A stretch of 45,140 bases of DNA from positions 1 through 45,140 of the forward strand of contig JBAZHV010000008.1 in the NCBI GenBank assembly GCA_041652155.1, written 5' to 3'. Under the pieces are notes generated by a model. The model made no database searches, was not told the origin of the DNA, and saw only the letters and a list, made by a program, of their open reading frames with translations. Below are positions 31,478 to 38,764 of the stretch, piece by piece. The stretch comes from CAIMDX01 sp041652155 (GTDB taxonomy: Bacteria > Patescibacteriota > Minisyncoccia > Minisyncoccales > JAQTVQ01). The stretch's first letter is position 1; the number at the start of each line of letters is the position of its first letter. The translations under genes and the position numbers were made by a program.

Positions 31478-31849
31478 ATGCCTCACAAAATTTTGTTAGT
31501 TGAAGACGACAGGTTCCTGAGGGAATTAATGAGCCAGAAGATCATCAAGATGGGCTATGATTTGGTTGTCGCGGTTGACGGGGAAGAAGGAGTGACCAAA
31601 GCTAAAGAGGAAAAACCTGAAATAGTTTTATTGGACATCATGTTGCCGGGCATTGACGGTTTCGGCGTCTTGACGCAAATAAAGGCTGACCCTAATATTT
31701 CTGAAACTCCGGTGATCATGCTTTCAAATCTTGGACAGAGAGAAGATATCGATAAAGCTCTCAGCATAGGAGCCACCGATTTTTTGGTAAAAGCCCATTT
31801 TACCCCGCAGGAGATCATCGAAAAGATCCAGCAATATTTAAAGGACTAA
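31478..31849 (+). CDS. receiver-only response regulator 2
   Basis: A second 123-residue CheY-like receiver, similar to regulator 1. Asp10-Asp11 (LVEDDR), phospho-acceptor Asp53 (VLLDIMLPGIDGF), switch Ser in IMLSNLGQ, and Lys in FLVKAHF. No output domain. The pair may form a relay with the kinase at 29787; which of the two the kinase prefers cannot be said. It ends one base before the fpg start, so the receiver and the DNA glycosylase are probably co-transcribed. Confidence 0.9.
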   Translation: MPHKILLVEDDRFLRELMSQKIIKMGYDLVVAVDGEEGVTKAKEEKPEIVLLDIMLPGIDGFGVLTQIKADPNISETPVIMLSNLGQREDIDKALSIGATDFLVKAHFTPQEIIEKIQQYLKD

Positions 31850-31850
31850 G

Positions 31851-32723
31851 ATGCCCGAACTTCCCGAGGTGGAAACAATTGTCAACGATTTAAAACTAAA
31901 GGTCCTTGGCAGGACCTTTATTGATCTTTGGACGGACGCGGATGGATTGATAAAGCGTCCTAAAAAATTCAGCGATTTCAAGAAGGGGGTGGCCGGAGAG
32001 AAAATACAGAGCGTCCGCCGCAGGGGGAAGAACATCGTTTTTGAACTTTCCGGCGGCAAGGCGATGCTGATCCATCAAAAAATGACCGGCCATTTGCTTC
32101 TGGGAAAATGGAGCAAAGCCGCCCAAGGCTGGAAGCCGGAGGTTTTCGGTCCGATAGCCGACGACCCGATGAACAGATTTTTGCATTTGATCTTTTGGCT
32201 TGACGATGGAAGCATGCTGGCCCTGTCGGACATGAGAAAGTTTGCCAAGGCGGAATTGTGGGGCGCGAAAGATCTTCGGGAGTCGCAAGAGACGGATCTT
32301 GGCCCAGAGCCCTTGGAACCGGAATTCAGTTTTGAAAAATTCAAAGACAGGCTAAAGGATAAAAAAGGCAAGATCAAGCAAGTATTGATGGATCAGGAAG
32401 CAATAGCCGGGATAGGCAACATCTATTCCGATGAGATATTGTTTCAGGCAAAAGTTGCTCCTTTCAGAAGCGTTTCCAGCCTTTCCGACGAAGAACTGAA
32501 GGAAATTTACAAGGCCGCAAAAGAAATATTGAAAAAAGCGATAAAGGCCAGAGGCGCCAGCGTGTCCGATTTCCGCGATCTCCAAGGGGAGAAAGGAGGC
32601 TTTCAGAAACTGGCTAAAGTTTATCGGCGGGAAGGGGAAAAATGCCCTGAATGTTCCGCCATTATTAAAAGAGAAAAGATGGGAGGACGTTCGGCTCATT
32701 TTTGTCCTAACTGCCAAATTTAA
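31851..32723 (+). CDS. mutM: formamidopyrimidine-DNA glycosylase
   Basis: This 290-residue base-excision repair enzyme removes oxidised purines such as 8-oxoG. After Met removal, catalytic Pro and Glu are the first residues (MPELPEVETI). The conserved Lys lies in HQKMTGHLL. The helix-two-turn-helix region contains MDQEAIAGIGNIYSDEILF. The C-terminal zinc finger has all four cysteines (CPECSAIIKRE and CPNC). Length is normal. It is followed by a large inverted repeat. Confidence 0.94.
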   Translation: MPELPEVETIVNDLKLKVLGRTFIDLWTDADGLIKRPKKFSDFKKGVAGEKIQSVRRRGKNIVFELSGGKAMLIHQKMTGHLLLGKWSKAAQGWKPEVFGPIADDPMNRFLHLIFWLDDGSMLALSDMRKFAKAELWGAKDLRESQETDLGPEPLEPEFSFEKFKDRLKDKKGKIKQVLMDQEAIAGIGNIYSDEILFQAKVAPFRSVSSLSDEELKEIYKAAKEILKKAIKARGASVSDFRDLQGEKGGFQKLAKVYRREGEKCPECSAIIKREKMGGRSAHFCPNCQI

Positions 32724-32737
32724 CGAGCTTGTAGGAA

Positions 32738-32830
32738 TTAGCTTGTAGCTTGTAGGAGGCCTGGTCTCCGCCAAGAAAGGCTCCCCGAGGGGAGCGGCCT
32801 ACAAGCTACTACCTACAAGCTACAAGCTAA
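32738..32830. repeat. 19-bp inverted repeat of GCTTGTAG-type units
   Basis: TTAGCTTGTAGCTTGTAGG (32738-32756) and its exact complement (32812-32830) surround an inner part holding GGCC...GGCC and a GCTCCCC/GGGGAGC hairpin (32780-32795). The GCTTGTAG unit recurs at about 41217-41231 beside the tRNA. It fills the gap between mutM and holA and ends 3 nt before the holA ATG. Confidence 0.75.
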
Positions 32831-32833
32831 ACT

Positions 32834-33805
32834 ATGATAATTTTTCTATACGGACCGGATACTTTTCGGAGCCGCAAAAAATTAAGCGAGATAATCGAAA
32901 GATACCAAAAGGTCCACAAAAGCGGCCTTAATTTGAGATCGTTCGAGGGGCAATCGTTCACATTTCAGGATTTGAAAGCGCAGCTTCAATCTATTTCGAT
33001 GTTCAAAGAAAAAAAACTGGCTGTTATAAAAAATGCTTTCGGCAATAAAGTTTTCAAGGAATTATTTTTAAAAAATAGCGACTATTTTTTAAGGTCCGAG
33101 GACATAATCGTTTTTTTTGAGGAGGGGGACGTCCCCGCAAGAGACGCCTTGTCTGGTTTTTTAAAAGAAAAAGCCGGGAAGAGCCAGGAGTTCGGGTCTC
33201 TTTCCGGGGCGCAGTTGAAAAGCTGGATAAGAAAAGAATTCAAAAATTATGAGACCGAAGTTGAAGCGGCGGCGGTAGATAAACTGGCCCAGGAAGTGGG
33301 CGGGGACCTTTGGCAGATGTCCAACGAGATCATGAAGCTGGTTAATTACAAAGAGAGGCAGAAGGTTGGGCTTGATGACGTAAAGATGCTCGTCTCTTCC
33401 AAGATCGAGACAGACATATTCAAGACGGTTGATTTCATAGCCAAAAGAGACAAGAAGAACGCTTTTCGTTCGATCAAAGACCACCTCGAGAAAGGGGACG
33501 CGCCTTTATACATATTGTCGATGATCAACTTTCAGTTCAGGAATCTTATTTTGGTAAAGGCTAAGTGCGCCGGGGGCGCTAATGCTTCGCCGGGCCAGGC
33601 GGCGTCTTTAGCCAAAGAAATGGGCATGCATCCGTTCGTTTTCAGAAAAGCTCTTTACCAATCGCAGAGTTTTTCTCTGGAGGAATTGAAAAAGATCTAC
33701 CAAAATATTTTCAAGATGGACCTGGCGGCAAAAACAGGGGATCTGTCCCCGGAAACCGCTCTGGACCTTTTCATCTCTTCCGGGATACCGGATATCCGTC
33801 GATAA
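32834..33805 (+). CDS. holA: DNA polymerase III delta subunit
   Basis: This 323-residue clamp-loader subunit opens the beta clamp. The N-terminus MIIFLYGPDTFRSRKKL keeps the P-loop-like G-x-D start of HolA without a working Walker A. SMFKEKKLAVIKNAF is the beta-clamp interaction region. The helical C-terminal collar (MINFQFRNLILVKAKC and following) is intact. It lies after a large inverted repeat and before a bidirectional terminator, followed by rpsT on the other strand, which is its common neighbour. Confidence 0.9.
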   Translation: MIIFLYGPDTFRSRKKLSEIIERYQKVHKSGLNLRSFEGQSFTFQDLKAQLQSISMFKEKKLAVIKNAFGNKVFKELFLKNSDYFLRSEDIIVFFEEGDVPARDALSGFLKEKAGKSQEFGSLSGAQLKSWIRKEFKNYETEVEAAAVDKLAQEVGGDLWQMSNEIMKLVNYKERQKVGLDDVKMLVSSKIETDIFKTVDFIAKRDKKNAFRSIKDHLEKGDAPLYILSMINFQFRNLILVKAKCAGGANASPGQAASLAKEMGMHPFVFRKALYQSQSFSLEELKKIYQNIFKMDLAAKTGDLSPETALDLFISSGIPDIRR

Positions 33806-33806
33806 C

Positions 33807-33845
33807 AAAACAAAAGCCCCGCTTTGCAGGCGGGGCTTTTGTTTT
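33807..33845. terminator. bidirectional terminator between holA and rpsT
   Basis: AAAACAAAAGCCCCGC (33807-33822) pairs perfectly with GCGGGGCTTTTGTTTT (33830-33845) over a 7-nt loop, with T-runs on both strands. Confidence 0.9.
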
Positions 33846-33853
33846 TATATTTT

Positions 33854-34120
33854 CTATTTTCCGATCTTGGCTGCCATTTTGGATATTCTTGATTTTCTGC
33901 GGCTGGCGTTGTTTTTTTCTATCACGCCGACTTTCGCGGCTTTATCCAATGCTTTGTAGACCTGCGGAAGAACTTTCTTCAATTCTTCGGATTTTTTCGC
34001 GGCGGTTAAAACTCTGACGGCCTTTAAAGCCTCTTTGATGCCTTTTTTGTATTGAGAGTTTTGCTGGTTTCTTTTTACCGATTGGCGATGAGCCTTTTTG
34101 GCTGATTTTGTTACTGCCAT
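33854..34120 (-). CDS. rpsT: 30S ribosomal protein S20
   Basis: This 88-residue, very basic helical protein begins MAVTKSAKKAHRQSVKRNQQ, the S20 signature region, and ends with KNNASRRKSRISKMAAK, also family-typical. S20 binds 16S rRNA and stabilises the small subunit. It is convergent with holA and has its own promoter (TTGCCC / TATGAT) about 45 nt upstream of the ATG. Confidence 0.96.
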   Translation of the reverse strand: MAVTKSAKKAHRQSVKRNQQNSQYKKGIKEALKAVRVLTAAKKSEELKKVLPQVYKALDKAAKVGVIEKNNASRRKSRISKMAAKIGK

Positions 34121-34162
34121 ATTCTTTTGCGGGGTTTAAGTAATTTAACGATTAACAAAAAA

Positions 34163-34191
34163 ATCATAGCATAAATGCTTAAATCGGGCAA
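34163..34191 (-). promoter_or_regulatory. promoter of rpsT
   Basis: On the minus strand TTGCCC (34186-34191), 17-nt spacer, TATGAT (34163-34168). The -35 lies in an inverted repeat (ATCGGGCA / TGCCCGAT, 34183-34205). Confidence 0.6.
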
Positions 34192-34225
34192 CCTCCTGCC
34201 CGATAATTTTCAATTTTCAAATCAC

Positions 34226-34245
34226 CCTGCCTGCCGGCAGGCAGG
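34226..34245. repeat. REP-like palindrome, copy 2
   Basis: CCTGCCTGCC/GGCAGGCAGG, followed by AATTTTCAATGAA as in copy 1 (17976). The rest of the 34121-34385 gap is A/T-rich with short repeats of TTGAAA/TTTCAA and no gene. Confidence 0.8.
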
Positions 34246-34349
34246 AATTTTCAATGAATGTTTCAATTTCCAATGCTCCAAACATCTACCAGGATCAAGG
34301 CATCGTCATTGAAATATTGAAACATTGAAAATTCAATGTAAATTGTAAA

Positions 34350-34378
34350 TTAAAAATTGTAAATTTTTGTGATATAAT
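34350..34378 (+). promoter_or_regulatory. promoter of ruvA
   Basis: A perfect TATAAT (34373-34378) with a weak -35 TTAAAA (34350-34355). The ATG is at 34386, 8 nt after the -10, so the mRNA is nearly leaderless. Confidence 0.55.
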
Positions 34379-34385
34379 ATAGGCA

Positions 34386-34955
34386 ATGTTCAACTATATT
34401 TCAGGCATAGTCGCGGATAAGGATACCAGAAAGATTGTTTTAGAGAACCAAGGGATCGGCTTCGAGATATTTTGTTCGGCCAAAGGCTTGGAAGCTTTAA
34501 GGGTGGGGGAAAAAGCGAAGGTCTATACTTTTTTGAACGTAAGCGAACGAGCTTTAGCCCTCTACGGTTTTTTAACCTCCGGAGAGCTCGAGTCTTTCAA
34601 AGTCCTCAACGACATATCCGGTATCGGCCCGAAGACCGCTTTGGGTCTGGCCGCCATCGGTTCGATGGAAGATATCAAATTCGCTCTGGAGCACGGGAAA
34701 ATACCTCACGACGTGAAAGGGCTGGGCCCAAAAAGAGTGCAAAAAATACTTTTGGAATTAACGGGAAAGATCCAGGAAATTTCCAGCCAAAAAAACTCCG
34801 GGAAAGATTCCGTTCAGGATGACGCACTGGAAGCTCTTGTGACCCTTAGTTTCCCGCGTCCGTTAGCCAAAGAAGTTTTGGCCCAGTTGCCTTTGGAAAT
34901 AAAAGAAACTCAAGAAAGGGTAAAAGCGGCGTTAAAAATATTAGGAAGAAGCTAA
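34386..34955 (+). CDS. ruvA: Holliday junction DNA-binding protein RuvA
   Basis: This 189-residue protein binds the four-way junction and loads RuvB. An OB-fold N-terminus (MFNYISGIVADKDTRKIVLE) is followed by two helix-hairpin-helix motifs (LNDISGIGPKTALGLAA and VKGLGPKRVQKILLEL). After a flexible linker, the C-terminal domain that contacts RuvB (DDALEALVTLSFPRPLAKEV) is present. Normal length. It is 14 nt before the Mur ligase gene, unrelated in function. Confidence 0.95.
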   Translation: MFNYISGIVADKDTRKIVLENQGIGFEIFCSAKGLEALRVGEKAKVYTFLNVSERALALYGFLTSGELESFKVLNDISGIGPKTALGLAAIGSMEDIKFALEHGKIPHDVKGLGPKRVQKILLELTGKIQEISSQKNSGKDSVQDDALEALVTLSFPRPLAKEVLAQLPLEIKETQERVKAALKILGRS

Positions 34956-34969
34956 TATAAACAAACAAA

Positions 34970-36250
34970 ATGACCATTAAAACTTTAGTTAAAAAGGTAA
35001 CGCCGCAATTTGCTATCCGCTGGTATCATTTCGGGCTGGCTTTTGCGGGAGCGTTCGTTTGCGGTTTTCCGTCCAAGCGGATAGAAGTCATCGGCGTGAC
35101 CGGGACCAGCGGAAAATCAACCACGGTTAATCTGATCTCGGGTATATTCGAAGAGGCGGGCATTCCGACGGCTTCGATGTCCTCGATCAGATTCAAGATA
35201 AAAGACAAGGAAGAGCCGAACCTTTTAAAAATGACCATGCCCGGGAGGTGGCGCATTCAGAAATTTTTAAAAGAAGCCGCGGATAGCGGATGTAAAATAG
35301 CCATTATCGAAGTGACCTCCGAAGGAATAAAACAGTATCGCCATAAATTCATAGATTTTCAGATGGCCCTGTTCAATAATCTTGCCCCGGAGCATCTTGA
35401 ATCCCACGGAGGATTTGAGAATTATCGCAAGGCCAAGGAAAAACTTTTTCAAGCGGTTAAAAATGTTCACATCGTTAATCTCGACGATGACAATGTGGAT
35501 CATTTTTTGAAATATCCGGCCAAGAGGAAATATGGATACACTGTGAAAAACAGCGCCAGAGAAGAAGTCGAAGCGATAAAAGCAAGTAATATCAGGGGCG
35601 GTGAGAGAGGAATAGATTTTGAGGCGGACGGAGTCCAAATAAATCTGCCCTTACAGGGAGAGTTTAACGTTTGCAACGCTTTGGCCGCTATGTGCGTAGG
35701 CAAAGCCAAGGGGATCGGTCTTGATGTTATGAAAAAAGCCTTGGAAAAAACGCAAACAGTGCCCGGTCATATGGAAGAAGTGATCTCTAAACCTTTTTCG
35801 GTATTCATAGATTACGCATTCATTCCAAGCGCTTTGGAAAAAGTATATAAAACGCTGAAATCGAAAGCACGCACGAGCGGCGGCCGGCTTATAGGCCTTT
35901 TAGGATCTTGCGGCGGCGGACGGGATAAATGGAAAAGGCCGGTTTTGGGAGAGATCGCCAAAAAATATTGCGATGAGATCATCGTCACCAACGAAGATCC
36001 TTACGATGAAGATCCCGAATCGATAATCAACCAGGTGGCCGAAGGAGCCGGTCCCGAAGCGAGGAAGATAATGGACAGGCGGGCGGCCATAAACCAAGCC
36101 TTGAGGCTGGCGGTTGCGGGAGATGTGGTTATCCTTATCGGCAAAGGCTGTGAGCCTTGGATTTGCGTAGCGGATGGGAAAAAGGTTGCTTGGAATGAAA
36201 AAAGGGTGGTGCTGGAAGAATTTCAGGAAATATTCCCCGCCAAAGAATAA
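34970..36250 (+). CDS. MurE-like Mur ligase lacking the N-terminal UDP-binding domain
   Basis: This 426-residue protein belongs to the Mur ligase family, ATP-dependent enzymes that add amino acids to UDP-MurNAc peptides. The P-loop is VIGVTGTSGKSTTVNLI (near residue 45). EVTSEGIKQYRHKFIDFQMALFNNLAPEHLE is the central-domain motif. The C-terminal domain contains FIDYAFIPSALEKV (usually DYAHTPDAL in MurE, so His is Phe here) and TNEDPYDEDPESI, the counterpart of the amino-acid-binding DNPR region. It starts about 40 residues before the P-loop, so the usual N-terminal UDP-binding domain is absent. The amino acid substrate cannot be inferred. Confidence 0.8.
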   Translation: MTIKTLVKKVTPQFAIRWYHFGLAFAGAFVCGFPSKRIEVIGVTGTSGKSTTVNLISGIFEEAGIPTASMSSIRFKIKDKEEPNLLKMTMPGRWRIQKFLKEAADSGCKIAIIEVTSEGIKQYRHKFIDFQMALFNNLAPEHLESHGGFENYRKAKEKLFQAVKNVHIVNLDDDNVDHFLKYPAKRKYGYTVKNSAREEVEAIKASNIRGGERGIDFEADGVQINLPLQGEFNVCNALAAMCVGKAKGIGLDVMKKALEKTQTVPGHMEEVISKPFSVFIDYAFIPSALEKVYKTLKSKARTSGGRLIGLLGSCGGGRDKWKRPVLGEIAKKYCDEIIVTNEDPYDEDPESIINQVAEGAGPEARKIMDRRAAINQALRLAVAGDVVILIGKGCEPWICVADGKKVAWNEKRVVLEEFQEIFPAKE

Positions 36251-36289
36251 GAGGAGAAGATCATCAGATTTTTTAATTTTTATTGGAGG

Positions 36290-37243
36290 ATGAAAACAGC
36301 CACGAAAATATCAAGAGAAAAAGCCTTGGTCATCGGAGTGGATGGAGGAGGAACAAAAACTTTGGCCATTTTGGCCGATCTGGACGGAAAGATATTGAGG
36401 ACTGCTGTCACCGGAGCCTCTAATCCTCGGAACGTCGGGATAAAGATGTCCGCCGAGAACGTCGGCAAGGCCATAAAAAAAGTTTTAGGAAGGAGGGAAG
36501 AAAAGATTTCCTCTGTTTTTGTCGCTCTGCCGGCAATGGAGGAAGAATACAAAGGCAAGGAGGCCGCCATAAAAAAAGAAATTTTAAGATATAAAGACCT
36601 TGGTAAATTTTTAAAAGGAGAAATAGCCATCGGGTCCGACCAGATAGCGTCTTTTCGATCCGGTACCGACTCGAAAGAAGGCATCTTGGCCATCGCCGGG
36701 ACCGGCTGCGTTGCGCGCGGCTGGAGGGAAGACGGACGGCAGGAGAAGAGCAGCGGCTGGGGCTGGTTCGGAGACGAGGGCTCCGCGTTCTGGATAGGCC
36801 AGCGCGTTTTTCAGGAAGTTATGAAAGACGCCGACGGGAGAGAGGACACTTTGATGTCCGAAATCATTCTCAAAGAGCTGAAAGCAAAAACAGTAAACGA
36901 TCTTTCGAAAATGGCTTACAAATATCCTTTTAAAATTATCCCGTTGCTTTCCTCTTTTTGCGACCAGGCTTGTGAAAAAGGGGAAGAGAAAGCAAGAAAT
37001 ATCTTGACCGAAGCGGCGGGGGAGATAGCGCTGTCGGTGAACACTGTTTTTAAAAACCTCGATTTTCATCGCAAAGTGCCGCTTGTTTTGGTGGGAGGAG
37101 TTTTCAAATCGAAAACCGTTCTAAAAGCGCTGAAAGAAAAATTGGGAAAAAATCTCAAAATGTTCGATATAATTTTACCTGAATTGCCGGCAGAAGGAGC
37201 GGTGAAGCTGGCCATTGAGAGATACGAGAAAAAAGAAAATTGA
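36290..37243 (+). CDS. BadF/BadG-type ATPase, N-acetylglucosamine kinase-like
   Basis: This 317-residue protein has the ASKHA sugar kinase fold: phosphate 1 motif VIGVDGGGTKTLAIL at the N-terminus, GILAIAGTGCVARGW as phosphate 2, SGWGWFGDEGSAFWIGQ (typical of GlcNAc kinases), and adenosine motif PLVLVGGVFKS. It would phosphorylate an amino sugar, possibly for peptidoglycan recycling, which would suit the Mur ligase 39 nt upstream. GGAGG abuts its ATG directly, too near for normal Shine-Dalgarno spacing. Confidence 0.85.
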   Translation: MKTATKISREKALVIGVDGGGTKTLAILADLDGKILRTAVTGASNPRNVGIKMSAENVGKAIKKVLGRREEKISSVFVALPAMEEEYKGKEAAIKKEILRYKDLGKFLKGEIAIGSDQIASFRSGTDSKEGILAIAGTGCVARGWREDGRQEKSSGWGWFGDEGSAFWIGQRVFQEVMKDADGREDTLMSEIILKELKAKTVNDLSKMAYKYPFKIIPLLSSFCDQACEKGEEKARNILTEAAGEIALSVNTVFKNLDFHRKVPLVLVGGVFKSKTVLKALKEKLGKNLKMFDIILPELPAEGAVKLAIERYEKKEN

Positions 37244-37311
37244 TTTTTGCCAAAACACTGTTTGTCCACAGGTTTTACCCAATGAATTCACCGGGGAAAG
37301 ACCCCCGACGA

Positions 37312-37340
37312 TTGACTTTTCGCTTTTAAAAGCTTAAAGT
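37312..37340 (+). promoter_or_regulatory. promoter of the small basic protein gene
   Basis: TTGACT (37312-37317), 17-nt spacer, TAAAGT (37335-37340). Leader about 43 nt. Confidence 0.55.
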
Positions 37341-37389
37341 GCTAACAGTTCAGAGATTACATTAAATCTTTTTTAAGTTACAAAGACAT

Positions 37390-37593
37390 ATGGAAACACC
37401 AACAACCAAAAAATTAGTCAAACTCAATCTTCCCAAAAGCTTGAAAAGACATATCCGCGAACAGAAATCCGTCATCAAGCACAGCATTTTAGATACCAAA
37501 GAAAGAGCAAAAGCTGTCGGAGAACTGTATAAAAAGGTTTTGAGAATAAAAAAACCGGTTTCCGAGAAGAAAGAAAAACCAGCCAAGAAATAG
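37390..37593 (+). CDS. small basic hypothetical protein
   Basis: This 67-residue protein is Lys/Arg-rich (about one third basic), begins METPTTKKLVKLNLPKSL and is probably helical in the middle, with a KKPVSEKKEKPAKK tail. It has its own promoter 50 nt upstream and a strong terminator 17 nt downstream, so it is a dedicated transcription unit. The composition fits a nucleic-acid-binding or ribosome-associated protein, but no family is recognised. Confidence 0.7.
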   Translation: METPTTKKLVKLNLPKSLKRHIREQKSVIKHSILDTKERAKAVGELYKKVLRIKKPVSEKKEKPAKK

Positions 37594-37610
37594 TTTCGAT
37601 CATCTTTCAA

Positions 37611-37644
37611 AAAAGGCCGCGCCTATTAATGGGAGCGGCCTTTT
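37611..37644 (+). terminator. terminator of the small basic protein gene
   Basis: AAAAGGCCGC (37611-37620) and GCGGCCTTTT (37635-37644) form a 10-bp stem over a 14-nt loop. Confidence 0.85.
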
Positions 37645-37653
37645 ATGTTGTAT

Positions 37654-37700
37654 TAATCGTATCAATATGATACGATTAAAGTACAATAATGATACGATTA
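37654..37700 (+). promoter_or_regulatory. three TGATACGATTA sites around the fic promoter
   Basis: TAATCGTATCA (37654-37664, inverted), TGATACGATTA (37668-37678) and TGATACGATTA (37690-37700) are exact copies of one 11-mer. The first two make a palindrome, the third is 22 nt (two helical turns) after the second. A -10-like TACAAT (37682-37687) sits between copies 2 and 3. This looks like an operator, plausibly bound by the HTH part of the Fic protein itself. Confidence 0.65.
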
Positions 37701-38758
37701 TGGCTAAATTATCCCAAAAACAACAAAAAATAATCGCAATAATCCTTGAGAAAGGATCTTTACAATCTTCGGCTATTCACGCGGAAGTAGTTAAGGCTGG
37801 CGATAGTATTTCGCTTGTGACCGTCAAGAGAGCCTTATCGGAAATGGCGGCCGAAAAAATTATCGTAGCAACAGGCGCCGGGCGATCATTAAGTTATTCC
37901 GTATCCACAATTGGTAAGGTTTTTTCTAATGTCAATGCAAAAGATTACTGCGCCTTTGATCCCGACAAGCGTTATGGCGCGAGTAAATATAATTTCGATT
38001 TGTTTGCTGATTTCCCAGACGATATTTTTGAAAATGATGAGTCAGCTCTTTTAAACGAATCTACTGAAGCATACGAGCGTAGAATAAAAGATTTGTCGCC
38101 GGTTATTCAGAAAAAAGAGTTGGAGAGATTGATAATAGAATTGTCATGGAAGTCTTCAAAAATAGAGGGCAACACCTATACGCTGTTAGATACGGAAAAG
38201 TTGATATTGGAAAACAAGGAGGCGTTGGGTCACGAAAAAAAAGAATCCCAAATGATCCTTAACCATAAAGACGCTTTTAATTTTGTCAGAGAGAATACGG
38301 ACAAATTTAAATCTTTGAATCGGTTTAACCTTGAAGAGCTTCACTCTGTCTTAGTTAAGAATTTAGATATCAATTTCGGGTTGAGAAGCGGCCCGGTAGG
38401 AGTTACGGGGTCTAAATATCAGCCCTTGGACAATGTTTATCAGATCCAAGAAGCGGTTGTATCTCTTTCTTCCATGATTGAAAAAAATAAAACGCCTTAC
38501 GCCAAAGCATTGTTGGCTCTTCTGGGGATAAGCTACATTCAGCCATTCGAAGATGGCAATAAAAGAACGGCGCGTCTTATGGCGAATGCGCTGCTTTTGG
38601 CATATAAGAAAGCGCCTTTATCTTATCGCAGTGTCGACGAGAAGGAATACCGCGAAGCAACACTTGTTTTTTATGAATTAAATTCTATTGTTCCGTTCAA
38701 GAAGATATTTATCGAGCAATACGACTTCGCGTCAAGAAATTACGCGGTGAGACCGTAG
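37700..38758 (+). CDS. HTH-Fic protein with catalytic His replaced by Gln
   Basis: I prefer the ATG at 37700 (MAKLSQKQQK) since the promoter and operator lie before it; an in-frame ATG at 37667 adds 11 residues. The first 70 or so residues look like a winged helix-turn-helix. The inhibitory motif S-x-x-x-E-G is present (SSKIEGN), so this is an N-terminally autoinhibited (class II) Fic layout. The Fic core reads IQPFEDGNKRTARL: all of HPFxDGNKRxxR is kept except His, which is Gln (CAG, 38540-38542; residue 281). Fic enzymes transfer AMP to protein hydroxyls using that His, so transfer is probably impaired. Perhaps it acts as a nucleotide-sensing repressor. Confidence 0.85.
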   Translation: MAKLSQKQQKIIAIILEKGSLQSSAIHAEVVKAGDSISLVTVKRALSEMAAEKIIVATGAGRSLSYSVSTIGKVFSNVNAKDYCAFDPDKRYGASKYNFDLFADFPDDIFENDESALLNESTEAYERRIKDLSPVIQKKELERLIIELSWKSSKIEGNTYTLLDTEKLILENKEALGHEKKESQMILNHKDAFNFVRENTDKFKSLNRFNLEELHSVLVKNLDINFGLRSGPVGVTGSKYQPLDNVYQIQEAVVSLSSMIEKNKTPYAKALLALLGISYIQPFEDGNKRTARLMANALLLAYKKAPLSYRSVDEKEYREATLVFYELNSIVPFKKIFIEQYDFASRNYAVRP

Positions 38759-38764
38759 AATATT

